Below, one piece after another: positions 16,663 to 29,100 of a stretch of DNA of 64,000 nt (positions are counted from its first letter, which is position 1; the number at the start of each line of letters is the position of its first letter). The notes under the pieces are model-generated. The model did no database searches, had not been told where the DNA came from, and saw nothing but the letters and a program-made list of their open reading frames with translations. Both the position numbers and the translations under genes were made by a program. The DNA is from Paenibacillus wulumuqiensis (lineage in GTDB: Bacteria > Bacillota > Bacilli > Paenibacillales > Paenibacillaceae): NCBI RefSeq assembly GCF_000971965.1, contig NZ_KQ040794.1, positions 131,150 to 195,149 of the forward strand, read 5' to 3'.

Positions 16663-18362
16663 CCGCTTCACTGCCCGCATGGGATATCGTCGTACGTTAT
16701 CTGGAATCGGTCGGCGTCAAGCATCTGTTCGGACTGCCGAGTGATGATCTGAAAATTCTGGAGCCGCTGTCCAAAGCGGATATGGAATTTATTATTTGCA
16801 AAGATCAGCGCAATGCGGTGTTTATGGCTTCCGGGTATTCATTGGCTACCAGCCGTCTCGCAGTCTGTGTAGTAGGGAAAGGGCCGGCACTCAGCAATAC
16901 GCTGACCGGCCTGCTGGAAGCACAGAACCTGAGTGTGCCGCTGCTGCTGCTGGCGCTCGGTACCGGCGGGGACAAGCTCGGTACCCGTTCTTTTCAGGAA
17001 GCGGATCAGATGTCGATGGTCAAGCCGTTCGTCAAATGGGCGTACCGGGTAGAGCATGGGGAAAGGCTGCAATGGGCGCTCGAAAGAGCGGCCTTTCTGG
17101 CCGTCAATGGTGCGCCGGGTCCGGTCTATATCGAACTGCCGGAACAGCTGGTGGATGAACTGTCTCCGGTACGGGACAGCTTTGCTCCGCTGGAAAGACT
17201 CAGTGTACTGCCGGGTAGGCATCAACTGCAGGCGGCGGACGAGCTGCTGCGCCAGTCCCGTCGTCCGCTCATTCTGACCGGTGGCGGTATGAAAAATGGA
17301 GACGGCGAGAAGCTGGAACAATTTGCTGCGACCTATGGAGCAGCGGTATTCGCTACGGCATCCGGACGCGGCACGATGGATGAGCATCATCCGCTGTTCG
17401 GCGGAGTCGCCGGACTGTATACGGATGTGAGCTGCCGGGTACTGTGGGAAGAAGCGGATCTGGTCATCGCGCTGGGCAGCCGCCTGGAGGAGACCGCCAC
17501 ATTCGAATGGGAATCCTGGCTGGAGCACAAGCCGCTCATCCAGGTCAATATGGAGCTGAACGATCTGGCTCATCAGTATGAAGGACTCCGGCTGCTCGGT
17601 GACGGATATGCCGTACTGGACCACTGGCTGGAGCAGACGCTTCGTCCGGCCGACTCGGGCTGGGTAGAGCGGATTGCCGATTGCAAAGCAGCTGCCGTGC
17701 AGCGCCGCAATGCTTCGATGACGGAGATTGCCAGTGAACCGGGACTGCATGTACCCGAGCTGCTCGAACTGATTCGCAGTCAGTGTGCCGAGGATCTGGT
17801 ACTCGTGCAGGAAAATGGGCTGCAGGATATGTGGTCGTACTTTTATCCGTATTTTGCTTTTGGCAAGCAGGCCTGGTCGATCGTGCCGAGTGACCAGACC
17901 AGCCTCGGATTCGGAGCAGCTGCTGCGCTTGGAGCGGCAGCGTCCGGTGAGCGTCCGGTCGTGGCACTGGTGGGGGACGGCGCATTTAACCTGTTCCGTT
18001 CCGATCTGATTACGGCAGCGGAATACCGGATTCCGGCACTGTATCTGGTGCTGAACAACGGCGGTTACGGCTGGCTGCAGAACCAGCTGGGCTACCAGTC
18101 TTCCGAGCTGAACGGTTCCTATCCATTCGTGTCTGCCCAGGAGCAGCTGGATGTGAGCAGCATTCGTCATGAATTTGTGGACAATAGAGTTATCCGCAGC
18201 CGGGAAGAAGCGGCAGAGCAGCTGTCCGCAGCCTGGAACTCCTATCGTGCCGGCAGACTGGTCATTGTGGATGTACATGTCACACTGACGGATATTCATG
18301 AGAAAATCCGCCATGTATACGGCGACTTCCCATTGCCGGAACTGTCGGCAGTTACGAAATAA
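16659..18362 (+). CDS. fusD: Acetolactate synthase-like TPP enzyme (FusD-like)
   Basis: A 567-residue thiamine diphosphate enzyme of the acetolactate synthase family, with the N-terminal pyrimidine domain (LFGLPSDDLK), the central domain, and the cofactor-binding GDGAFNLFRSDL...NN motif. The Glu that activates TPP in most members is replaced: aligned to the EQGAAHMADGY block, the position is Gln50 (preceded by Asp49). In clavulanate biosynthesis a relative joins a C3 unit to arginine. By analogy this enzyme may help build the guanidino end of a fusaricidin-type fatty acid, which is inference. It is translationally coupled to fusE. Confidence 0.75.
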   Translation: MTASLPAWDIVVRYLESVGVKHLFGLPSDDLKILEPLSKADMEFIICKDQRNAVFMASGYSLATSRLAVCVVGKGPALSNTLTGLLEAQNLSVPLLLLALGTGGDKLGTRSFQEADQMSMVKPFVKWAYRVEHGERLQWALERAAFLAVNGAPGPVYIELPEQLVDELSPVRDSFAPLERLSVLPGRHQLQAADELLRQSRRPLILTGGGMKNGDGEKLEQFAATYGAAVFATASGRGTMDEHHPLFGGVAGLYTDVSCRVLWEEADLVIALGSRLEETATFEWESWLEHKPLIQVNMELNDLAHQYEGLRLLGDGYAVLDHWLEQTLRPADSGWVERIADCKAAAVQRRNASMTEIASEPGLHVPELLELIRSQCAEDLVLVQENGLQDMWSYFYPYFAFGKQAWSIVPSDQTSLGFGAAAALGAAASGERPVVALVGDGAFNLFRSDLITAAEYRIPALYLVLNNGGYGWLQNQLGYQSSELNGSYPFVSAQEQLDVSSIRHEFVDNRVIRSREEAAEQLSAAWNSYRAGRLVIVDVHVTLTDIHEKIRHVYGDFPLPELSAVTK

Positions 18363-18394
18363 TCTCAACAACGATAAAAGGGGACGTGGGCATA

Positions 18395-19636
18395 TTGAAA
18401 AGGCGTGTAGTGGTGACCGGGCAGGGTGTAATCACACCGGTCGGGCTGAATACAGAAGATTTCTGGAACTCGCTGGTCGAGGGCCGCAGCGGTGTGGAAT
18501 TGGTGGATCACTTTGACGTATCCGAGATTCCAACCAAGATTGGAGCCCAGGTCAAAGGCTTTGATCCACTGCAGTACATGAGCAAAAAAGAAGCCAATAA
18601 AATAGCGCAGTTCACCCAGTTTGCACTGGCTGCCGCCCATCAGGCGATGCAGCAGTCCGGACTGGTCATCAATGAACAGAATGCTTCCCGTGTTGGTGTC
18701 GTGATCGGCTCGGGAGCCGGCGGGCTGGACGTGGTGGAAGAGAATTACCGCAAGCTGACGGAAATCGGTCCGAAGCGGGTATCCCCGCATTTTGTAACGG
18801 CGATGATGATCAATTCGGCGCCCGGTGAAGTCTCTATTGCCTTTGGTGCCAAAGGTCCTTCGTTCGGTGTAGTTACCGCCTGCGCAACTGGCAGCAATGC
18901 GATCGGAGAAGCGCTGCGTACGATCCAGTACGGCACAGCCGACGCGGTAATTGCCGGCGGAGCGGAAGCGAACTTCAGCCAGCTCGATCTGGCGGGATTC
19001 GCCAATATCCATGCATTATCAAGACGCAATGAAGAGCCGCAGAAGGCGAGTCGACCGTTTGACTCGGCACGTGACGGCTTTGTGATCGGCGGGGGAGCCG
19101 GGGTCGTCATTCTGGAAGAACTGGAACACGCGCTCAAGCGAAATGCGACTATTCTGGCTGAAGTGGTCGGCTACGGCTGTACGACGGATGCCTATCATAT
19201 TACGGCTCCGGATCTGAGCGGATCGGGTGCGGCCGATGCGATAAGACTTGCGCTGGAAGACGGCGGTCTTCAGCCGGAAGATGTGGATTATGTGAATGCA
19301 CACGGTACGAGTACTCCTTTTAACGATCAGATGGAAGTGAATGCCTTGCGCAAAGTGTTTGGGGAACATGCGCCCAAGCTCGCCATCTCGTCGATCAAGT
19401 CGATGACCGGCCATCTGATGGGCGGAGCAGGTGCGGTGGAATTGATTGCAACCGTGCAAAGCATGCTGCACAGCACCGTCCCGCCTACACTCAACTGTGA
19501 TGATCCGGAAGATGCGGAACTGAACTTTGTACCGAATACAAGCCAGGAAAGGGAAGTCAATGCAGCCATCAGCAATTCCTTCGGTTTTGGTGGACATAAT
19601 GTATGCATTGCTGTACGCAAATGGAAGGGAGAGTAA
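18395..19636 (+). CDS. fusC: Beta-ketoacyl-ACP synthase II, FabF type (FusC-like)
   Basis: A condensing enzyme of 413 residues, the usual FabF length if TTG 18395 is used (MKRRVVVTG, as in FabF); GTG 18386 is the alternative, closer to AAAAGGGG. The Cys-His-His triad is intact: VVTACATGSN, NAHGTSTPFND and MTGHLMGGAGAVE. It elongates acyl-ACP with malonyl-ACP. Placed between the TPP enzyme and the hot-dog protein, it probably lengthens the special acyl starter. The stop is 5 nt before the next start. Confidence 0.87.
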   Translation: MKRRVVVTGQGVITPVGLNTEDFWNSLVEGRSGVELVDHFDVSEIPTKIGAQVKGFDPLQYMSKKEANKIAQFTQFALAAAHQAMQQSGLVINEQNASRVGVVIGSGAGGLDVVEENYRKLTEIGPKRVSPHFVTAMMINSAPGEVSIAFGAKGPSFGVVTACATGSNAIGEALRTIQYGTADAVIAGGAEANFSQLDLAGFANIHALSRRNEEPQKASRPFDSARDGFVIGGGAGVVILEELEHALKRNATILAEVVGYGCTTDAYHITAPDLSGSGAADAIRLALEDGGLQPEDVDYVNAHGTSTPFNDQMEVNALRKVFGEHAPKLAISSIKSMTGHLMGGAGAVELIATVQSMLHSTVPPTLNCDDPEDAELNFVPNTSQEREVNAAISNSFGFGGHNVCIAVRKWKGE

Positions 19637-19641
19637 CTCCT

Positions 19642-20055
19642 TTGGATTTGACCAAGATTCATATTCCTGACGTACTGCCTCATCGTTATCCGTTTCTGAT
19701 GATCGATGAGGTATCCGGTTACGAGACTTCCGGCTGGGCCAGGGGATACAAGCTGGTCAGCTGGAACGAGTGGTATATCAGCGAAGCACAGCCCTATATG
19801 CCTTCCACGCTGGTCGTGGAATCGCTGGCACAGCTGCTGGCATTTGCCACTATCGACGAAGCGGGCATTTCCTTTTTGACCACATTAAAAGGGGTGCGTG
19901 TGCTGAGTCAGGCTGCTGCCGGGGAACGAATTGATCTGTATGTAGAGGTGCTTCGCCGCCGCAAAGGTTATGTGCTTGGTAAAGGAATAGCTTCCGTAGG
20001 GGAACGAATCGTCCTCGAAGCGGATGAGATCGTCTCCTACGATCTGAAGCGTTAA
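19642..20055 (+). CDS. fusB: FabZ-like hot-dog protein lacking the catalytic His (FusB-like)
   Basis: A 137-residue hot-dog fold protein related to 3-hydroxyacyl-ACP dehydratase FabZ: PHRYPFLMIDEV near residue 14 and VVESLAQ with the conserved Glu60. The family GHFPG loop with the catalytic His is absent. The stretch reads NEWYISEAQPYMPST, about three residues shorter, and no His occurs between residues 15 and 64. TTG 19642 is the start, 8 nt after AAGGGAGAG; upstream ATGs at 19603 and 19621 overlap fusC. It may be an inactive partner, a thioesterase-like or a non-canonical dehydratase. Confidence 0.75.
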   Translation: MDLTKIHIPDVLPHRYPFLMIDEVSGYETSGWARGYKLVSWNEWYISEAQPYMPSTLVVESLAQLLAFATIDEAGISFLTTLKGVRVLSQAAAGERIDLYVEVLRRRKGYVLGKGIASVGERIVLEADEIVSYDLKR

Positions 20056-20084
20056 GACCATCATGGAAAGGGAGTTAACAGAAA

Positions 20085-23000
20085 ATGCAGCTATATTCCT
20101 TAACGAATGCCCAACAACGGATATGGTACACAGAGCTGCTGTATCCAGGCACTTCCGCATCCCAGCTCTCTGCCACTATTCGAATGACAGGGAAACTGGA
20201 CCTGCCCACTTTTATGAAGGCGATCAATCTGGTTATTCGCCAGTATGACGCTTTCCGTCTGCGTATTACGACTGTAGAAGGGGAACCGCGTCAGTACGTG
20301 GTTCCTTACGAAGAACAGCAGTTTGAATGTGTAAACCTTGAGGACTTTGACAGCATGGAGCATATGGAAGCATGGCTAGACGAGCAAAAGCGTCAGGCAT
20401 TGCCGGTGCTGGATGCTTGCATGTACCGCTTCCTGTTCGTGCGAATCAGTGACGAGGAATACTGGCTCAATATTAAGGTGCATCATATTATCTCCGACGG
20501 CATCTCGATGGTACTGTTCGGCAACCAGTTTACCGACTACTATATCGAAATGATGCAGGGCAAAGAGCCGGTGATCCCGGAAGACTGCTCCTATATCGAT
20601 TATCTGACCGCAGAAGAGGAATATGTGCAGTCCGAGAAGTATGCCAAGGATCGCGCTTACTGGATGGACAAATTCGCCGATATCCCCGAGGTCACCGGCT
20701 GGAAATCGTACAACCCGATGACAGTCAGCACGGCTGCAGTACGGGAACATTTTGAAGTGCCAGGTTATCTCAAGGACGAGATTCATGCCTTTTGCCGAGA
20801 AAACCGGATTTCCTTGTTCCAACTGTTCATGAGCTCCATGTATGTGTACATGCACAAAATGACCAATCAACAGGATATCGTCATCGGTACTTCTCTCGCC
20901 AACCGCCGTACCAAAAAGGAAAAGCAGACGATGGGCATGTTTGTCAGTACCATTGCCGAGCGGGCGCTGGTAGACAAAGAGATGACAGTGTTTGATTTTG
21001 TCAAAGGGGTCGCCCGTGGACAAATGTCGGTACTCCGTCATCAGCAGTATCCATACAATCAGCTCATTCAGGATTTGCGGGATGCGCATCACCACAAGGA
21101 TCTGCAGCGGTTATTCGGTGTCTCGATGGAATACCGTCCGATCAGCTGGGTCGACCTGGAAGGAATCCGGATTTTGACGGATTATGACTTCTGCGGAGAT
21201 GAAATCAATGATCTGGTGCTGCATATTACGGAGATGCTGGATGAGGATCAGATGATACTGCATGTCGATTACCGCAAGGAACTGTTTGACCATGTAGAAA
21301 TTGCCAATATGGTCGATCATCTCGGTATGATTACGGCACAGATCGTACGTTATCCGGAGATGACGATTGGCGATGTATCGCTGCTGAGTGAAGCGGAACA
21401 GCAGCAGGTGCTGTCCTTTTCCAAAATGGCTGAAGCGGATTATCCGCGTGAGCAGAATATTCACGGTCTGTTCGAACAGCAGGTGCAGCGCACGCCGCAG
21501 CATATCGCTGTGCAAATCGATGAACAGCGTCTTACATATCATCAGCTGAATGAGCAGGCCAACCGTGTTGCCCATCAGCTGCGCGACCGGGGCATCGGTG
21601 CAGATTCCCTGGTCGGTGTCATCGCAGAACGCTCGCTGGAAATGGTCGTGGGCATGCTGGCTGTACTCAAAGCCGGCGGTGCCTATGTACCGGTCGATCC
21701 GGAGTACCCGGAAGAGCGTATCCGCTATATCCTGGAAGATTCCGGTGTGCAGGTCGTGCTCAGTCAGGCTCATCTGCAGGCGCAGATTCCATTTGACGGC
21801 ACATGGATCAATATTCGTGAAGCGGCCGCAGAAGGAGACAGTTCCAATCTGCCGCATGTATCGGGACCGCGGAATCTGGCCTATGTCATTTATACATCCG
21901 GTACGACCGGCAAGCCGAAAGGCACGCTGATCGAACATAAAAACGTCGTTCGCTTGCTGTTCAACGATCAGAACCGCTTTGACTTTGATGATCGTGATGT
22001 ATGGACGATGTTCCACTCGTTCTGCTTTGACTTCTCGGTATGGGAAATGTATGGTGCGCTGCTGTACGGCGGCAAGCTGATCATCGTTCCTTCCATGGTC
22101 GCCAAAAGTCCGGAATCGTTCCTGCAGCTGCTCAAGCAGGAACAAGTGACCATTCTCAACCAGACGCCGACCTACTTTTACCAGCTGATGCAGGCAGAAC
22201 TGGCTCATACCGGCAGCGAACTGGGTCTGCGCCAAATTATTTTTGGCGGTGAAGCGCTCAGTCCTTATTTGCTCAAGGACTGGCATGACCGCTACCCGAA
22301 TACCCAGCTGATCAATATGTACGGCATTACTGAGACGACGGTCCATGTTACGTACAAAGAGATCGGTGCTGCCGAGATCGCGGCGGGCAAGAGTAATATC
22401 GGGGTGACGATTCCGACGCTCAGTGCCTATATTCTGGATGAGCAGCGCCGCCTGCAGCCGGTAGGCATCCCAGGCGAACTGCATATTGCCGGAGACGGTC
22501 TGGCCCGAGGGTATCTGAACCGTCCGGAGACGACGGCCGAGAAGTTTATCGAGCATCCGTTCCAGCCGGGCGAGCGCATGTACCGTACCGGTGACCTGGC
22601 ACGCTGGCTGCCGGATGGCAATCTGGAATATCTGGGCCGGATCGACCATCAGGTCAAAATCCGCGGTTACCGGATCGAACTGGGTGAAGTGGAAGCACAG
22701 ATTCTGCGCATTCCGTCGGTGCTGGAGACGATTGTACTGGCACGCCCGGATGAACAGGGACAGCATCTGCTGTGCGCCTATTACACCGCATCGGAGGAAC
22801 TGCCTGCGGCAGAGCTTCGTCAACAGCTGACGGCGGCAATGCCTGCGTATATGGTACCGTCCTACTTTATCCAGCTGGATCGTATGCCGCTCACTTCGAA
22901 TGGCAAGCTGGATCGCCGCGCACTGCCTGAACCGGTGACCGGTGTGCAGTCCGCTGTCGAATATGTGGCTCCCACCACACCGGAAGCGGTGCAGTTGGCC

Positions 23001-23190
23001 GCGCTCTGGCAGGACATACTCGGCGTGGAACGCGTCGGCATGCTCGACAATTTCTTTGAGGCAGGAGGTCATTCCCTGCGCGCTGCCCAGCTGTCTTCAC
23101 GGATTCAGCAGCAGTTTGGCTGTGTGATTTCCCTGCGGGATATTTTCCAGGCACCCACGCTTGAAAGTATGTCCCTGCTGCTGCATGGTC
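20085..23190 (+). other. NRPS module 1: starter C - A(Thr) - T
   Basis: C domain at residues 1-449, with the active-site HHIISDG at 133-139. It stands at the very N-terminus, so it should join a fatty acyl group to the first amino acid. A domain at about 452-948, P-loop YTSGTTGKPKG, specificity code DFWNIGMVHK, the classic threonine code. Carrier domain at about 959-1035, with phosphopantetheine Ser997 in GGHSL. No epimerase, so L-Thr is expected; its hydroxyl would close the lactone in a fusaricidin. Confidence 0.9.
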
Positions 23191-26100
23191 AGATTCCGGC
23201 AGTATATGAGTCCATTGCTCCGGCAGCAAAGATGGATTATTATCCGGTATCTTCGGCGCAGAAGCGACTGTATGTACTGAGCCAGCTGGAAGGCGGCGAG
23301 ACCAGCTACAATATGCCGGGTGCCTTTATGATGGAAGGTCCGCTGGATACGGAGCAGCTGGAAGCGGCTTTCCGCGCATTGATCCATCGTCATGAATCGC
23401 TGCGCACGACTTTCCATTTACAAAATGGGGAGCCGGTGCAGCATGTTCATGAACAGGTGGAATTCGCCATTGAACCTATTGAAGCCGGCGAAGCGCAGCT
23501 GGAGCAGGTCATTGAGCAATATGTACGGGCATTTGATCTAAGTAAGGCACCGCTGCTGCGGGTAGGACTCGTATCCCTTGGCCGGGAGCGTCATCTGCTG
23601 CTGTTCGACATGCATCATATTGTGTCCGACGGTATCTCGATTGCGATCCTCACCGAAGAGCTGTCCGCTCTCTATGAAGGAGAGACCCTGCCGGAACTGC
23701 GCATTCAGTATAAGGATTACGCGGTATGGCAGCATGAGCAGCTGGAGCAGGAGCGGATGAAAGAAATGGAAGCCGCGTGGCTTCGCATTTTCGAAGAAGA
23801 GATCCCGGCACTGGATCTGCCGACCGATTATGTGCGTCCGGCGGTACGTCATTTTGCCGGGAACCGGATTGATTTTGCAGCCGGATTGGCAGAAAGTGAA
23901 GCGATTCAGCAGCTGACCCGCGAGACGGGCACAACGCTGTATATGGTGCTGCTGGCAGCCTATTCGGTACTGCTGCACAAGTACACCGGTCAGAATGATC
24001 TGGTCATTGGTTCCCCTGTAGCCGGACGGCCGCAGGCAGAGCTGGAAGGCACGATCGGCATGTTCGTCAATACGCTGGCTATGCGTGTGCGTCCGGAAGG
24101 TACACGTACATTCCGCGATTATCTCGCTGAAGTGCGCGAGACAGTGCTGCATGCCTTTGACCACCAGGAATATCCGTTTGATCTGCTGGTGGATCGGCTG
24201 CAGCTGGATCGTGATTCCAGCCGCAACCCGGTATTTGATACCTTGTTTGTACTGCAAAATATGGATCGCAGCGAGCGGGGCATGGGCGATCTGCGCTTTA
24301 CTCCATATCCGCAGGAAGTTAATGTCGCCAAGTTCGATCTGTCCCTCAATGCATCCGAGGAAGCGGACGGGCTGGCCTTTAGCCTGGAATATGCGACTTC
24401 GCTGTATCGCCGGGAAAGTATCGAGCGGCTGGCTGCTCATTTCCTGAAAGTCATTCAGTCGGTCAGCCAGAATGCATCGATTACGCTGAATGAGATCGAA
24501 ATTATTACGCTGGCGGAGAAGCAGCAGATTGTGGAGCAGTTCAATAACACGACCGTCTCCTATCCGCATAACAGTACGATCCATGAGCTGTTCGAGGAGC
24601 AGGCCAAGCGGACACCGGATCAGATTGCGCTCGTTACCATGGATCGCAAAATGACCTATTACGAATTGGAACAGCGTTCTGCTGCACTGGCCCGCACACT
24701 GCTGGCTCAGGGGCTGCAGCCGGAAGAACCGGTAGCGGTCATGAGTACGCGAAGCATTGAGATGGTCGTGGCTCTGCTCGGTATTCTGCGTGCAGGCGGT
24801 GCCTATGTGCCGGTCGATCCGGAATATCCGGAAGATCGCGTACAGTATATGCTCAGTGATGGCGGCGTGAAGCTGATGCTCGTTCAGGATTGGGAGATGG
24901 CCCAGGGAGACTTTGGCGTCACCATACTGAATCTGCATGATAAACATGCCTATACGGATGGACATACTCTGCCGCATCCTGTCGGACATGCCGGAGCACT
25001 CGCCTACCTAATGTACACTTCCGGTACAACCGGTCGTCCCAAAGGCGTTATGATCGAGCACCGGAACGTTGTCCGTCTGGTGAGAAATACGGATTATGTG
25101 CAGCTGGATGCATCGACACGCATCCTGCAGACCGGTTCGGTTTCCTTTGACGCATCGACATTCGAGATATGGGGAGCACTGCTGAATGGCGGACAACTCT
25201 ATCTGGCCGATAACGATGTCATTCTCGTGGCCGATCAGCTCAAGGAAGCGATTCGCACATGGGAAATCAACACAATGTGGCTGACGTCACCGCTGTTCAA
25301 TCAGCTGACCCAGCAGGATGATCATCTGTTCACCGGCGTACATACGCTGATCGTCGGCGGTGATGTACTGTCTGTATCGCATGTGAACCGTACACTGGCA
25401 AATCATCCGGAATTGACTATTATTAACGGCTATGGTCCAACCGAAAATACAACCTTCTCGACGACACATCGCATCAGCGGACCGATCAATGGCAGCGTGC
25501 CGATCGGACGCCCGATTCACAACTCGACCGCCTATGTGGTGGACAAAGGATTCCATCTGCAGCCGGTAGGTACATGGGGTGAACTGCTGGTCGGCGGCGA
25601 TGGTGTCGGCCGCGGCTATCTGAACCAGCCGGAGATGACAGCGGACAAATTCCTCAAGGACATCATTCGTCCGGGTGAGATCTGCTACCGTACCGGGGAT
25701 ATGGCTCGCTGGCTGCCGGACGGCACGATCGAATACAAAGGCCGGATCGATGAACAGGTCAAAATCCGCGGCTACCGGATCGAACTGCCGGAAATCGAGG
25801 CGCAGATTCTCAAGCTGGATGCTATCCGTGAAGCCGCAGTGGTCGTTCATCTGGACGAAACCGGGCAAAAGCAGCTCTGTGCGTATTACGCTGCCGAGAC
25901 GGAATGTTCACCGGCGGATGTAAGGCAGCAGCTCAGCCAGCAGCTGCCGGGTTATCTGATTCCATCTTACTTTGTTCAGGTGGACCGGATTCCATTGACG
26001 GTCAATGGTAAAGTCGATCGCCGCGCACTGCCTGTACCGCAGACGGGTGTACAGCAGTCGGGACGCACCTACACCGCACCACAGACGCCGGCCGAACAGG

Positions 26101-29100
26101 CGCTGGCCCGTGTATGGCAGGAAGTGCTCGGTACAGGTCCGGTAGGGGTACATGATCATTTCTTCGAACTGGGCGGCGATTCGATCAAGGCGATCCAGGT
26201 ATCTTCACGCCTGCTCCAGGCGGGATACCGGATGGAAATGAAGCAGCTGTTCAAATATTCAACCATTGCTCAGCTCGCTCCACTGCTGCAGTCGGCTGTA
26301 CAACAGATCGACCAGAGCGCGGTAGAAGGCGAGATGGTGCTCACACCGGTACAGCGCTGGTTCTTTGAACGTAATCTGCAAGAACCGCATCATTTTAACC
26401 AGGCGGTAATGCTGTACCGTGCCGAAAGATTCGATGAATCTGTACTGGAACAGGCTGCAGGCGCACTGGCAGCTCATCATGATGTACTGCGTTCGGTATT
26501 TACTCTAACCGAGCAAGGATATCAGGCATGGAACCGCACCGCAGACGCAAGTTCCCTGTTCAGCCTGAGTGTACATGATCTGCGCGGACAGGAAGATCCA
26601 GCCGGTCAAGTGGAGCAGTTGGCAACAGATATCCAGTCCCGAATGAATCTGTCCGAGGGACCGCTGATGCAGCTGGGAATCATGCGCTGCGATGACGGTG
26701 ATCATCTGCTGGTAGCGATTCACCATCTGGTGGTAGACGGCGTCTCCTGGCGGATTCTGCTTGAAGATCTGGCTGCTGCTTATGAACAGGCGGCTCAGGG
26801 GCAGAATGTACAGCTGCCGCTGAAGACACATTCGTTCCGCGAATGGGGTCAGGCACTGGCAAGTTATGTGAACAGTCCGCAGATGGACATGCACCGCAGC
26901 TACTGGCTGTCTCTGCAGGAGGAGCCGATGGCCGCTCTGCCTGCCGATCATCAGCCGGAGTCGCTGGAACGCAGCGGCAGCCGGTCCGAGACGATCCGCT
27001 GGACCGCGGAAGAGACCGATCAGCTGCTCCGCAAAGCGCATTATGCGTACCAGACCGAGACGAATGATCTGCTGCTCGCCGCACTGGGGATCGCGCTGAA
27101 CAGCTGGTCTGGACAGGACCGTTTCCTCGTCAATCTGGAAGGACACGGACGCGAGCAGATTATCCCGGATATCGATATTACGCGCACGGTCGGCTGGTTT
27201 ACGACCCAGTATCCATTCCTACTGCACGCTAATGGCGAAGGAAGCACTGCCGACTGGATCAAAGGCATCAAGGAAGAACTGCGCCGTATTCCGGGCAAAG
27301 GCATCGGTTATGGTCTGCTGACCCGGATGGATGATCAGCTGCCGGCAGATTACCGCGCGCTTGCGCCGGAGATTTCCTTTAACTATCTCGGTCAGTTCGA
27401 CCAGGATCTGAGCAATAACGGTTTGGAGCTGTCGCCTTATTCCACTGGTGAAGCGCAGAGTCTGCGCGATTCGCTGGAATACAAGCTTGATCTGAACGGT
27501 GCCGTAGTGGATGGACAGCTGGAACTCACCATTACGTACCATGGCGGACAATATGAGTCCTCCACGATCCAACAGCTCGCCGGACAGCTGGAGCACAGCC
27601 TGCGTGAAGTACTGCAGCACTGTCTCGCCCAGGAGTACCGTGAGCTGACGCTGAGCGATATTATGGCAAAAGGCATTTCCAATAATGAACTGGAAGAACT
27701 GGTACAGCATACACGCAGTATTGGCGAGATCCAGAACATCTACAACCTGACACCTATGCAAAAAGGCATGCTGTTCCATCATCTGCTGGAGCCGCAGGAT
27801 GGAGCGTACTTTGAACAGGCCGCCTTTGATGTGAAAGGCAGCTTCCAGCCGGAAGCATTCGGTCGCAGTATGGATCTGCTGGTCAGCCGTCATGACATTT
27901 TACGGACCAATTTCCATACCGACTGGGGCACTGAGCCGCTGCAGATCGTATTCCGTGACCGTCCGGCCGAGCAGGTGTATGAGGATATCCGGGGAATGGA
28001 TGAGAATGCACAGGCGGAGTATATGCAGACCTTTGCCGCGAGAGACAAGGCGCGTGGGTTCGATCTGGCCGCAGGCAGTCTGCTGCGAATCTCCATCCTG
28101 CGTACAGGCGAAGAGAGCTTCCGCCTCATCTGGAGCTTCCACCATATTATTATGGATGGCTGGTGCATCCCGCTGATCACCCGCGAAGTGTTTGATTATT
28201 ACTTTGCTTATATAGAAGGAAAAGAACCGGAACTGAGCGATGTGCCGCCATACAGCGAGTATATCCAGTGGCTGGAACAGCAGGATCACCAGGCGGCGGC
28301 AGGCTACTGGAGCCGTTATCTGGAAGGTTATCGTTCCCGCACACTGCTGCCGACCATCGCGGCTCCGTCCGCACGAGCGGCTTCTACGGAAAGTGGTTAT
28401 ATCGCCGAGCAGCTGAAATACAGTGCCGGTGAGTCGTTGACCGCCCAGCTGGAGCAGGCTGCCCGCGAACATGGTGTCACGCTGAACATCCTGATGCAAT
28501 CCGTATGGGGTGTGGCATTGCAGCGGTACAATCATACCCGTGATGTGGTGTACGGTACGGTCGTATCCGGCCGTCCTGCCGAGATTCACGGTGTGGAGCA
28601 GATGATTGGATTGTTCATTAATACGATTCCTGTCCGCGTACAGACGGTACCGGGCATGACATTCCCGCAGCTGATGAAGCAGCAGCAGGAGCAGTACGTT
28701 GATGCCCAGCCGTACAGCACACATCCGTTGTTCGAGATTCAGGCGAATACCGGACAGAAGCAGGAACTGGTCTCCCATATTCTCGTATTCGAGAATTATC
28801 CGGTCGAGCAGGAAATGGAACAGGCTGGCGGTGAGAAATCGACATTTGAGATTCAGGATGCCGAGCTGCAGGAGCAGACCAGCTATGACTTTAACCTGAT
28901 CGTACTGCCGGGACGTGATATGCAGCTGATGTTCCAATACAATGCCGCTGTGTACAGTTCCGAAGATATAGAGCGGATGCAGCAGCATGTCGTCTGCCTG
29001 CTGGAACAGGTAGCTGCCCGGCCGCAGATCGCGGTGGATGAGCTGTCCCTGATTGATGGCGAACAATACCAGCTGCCTGCATGGAAACTGGCGGCGGAAT

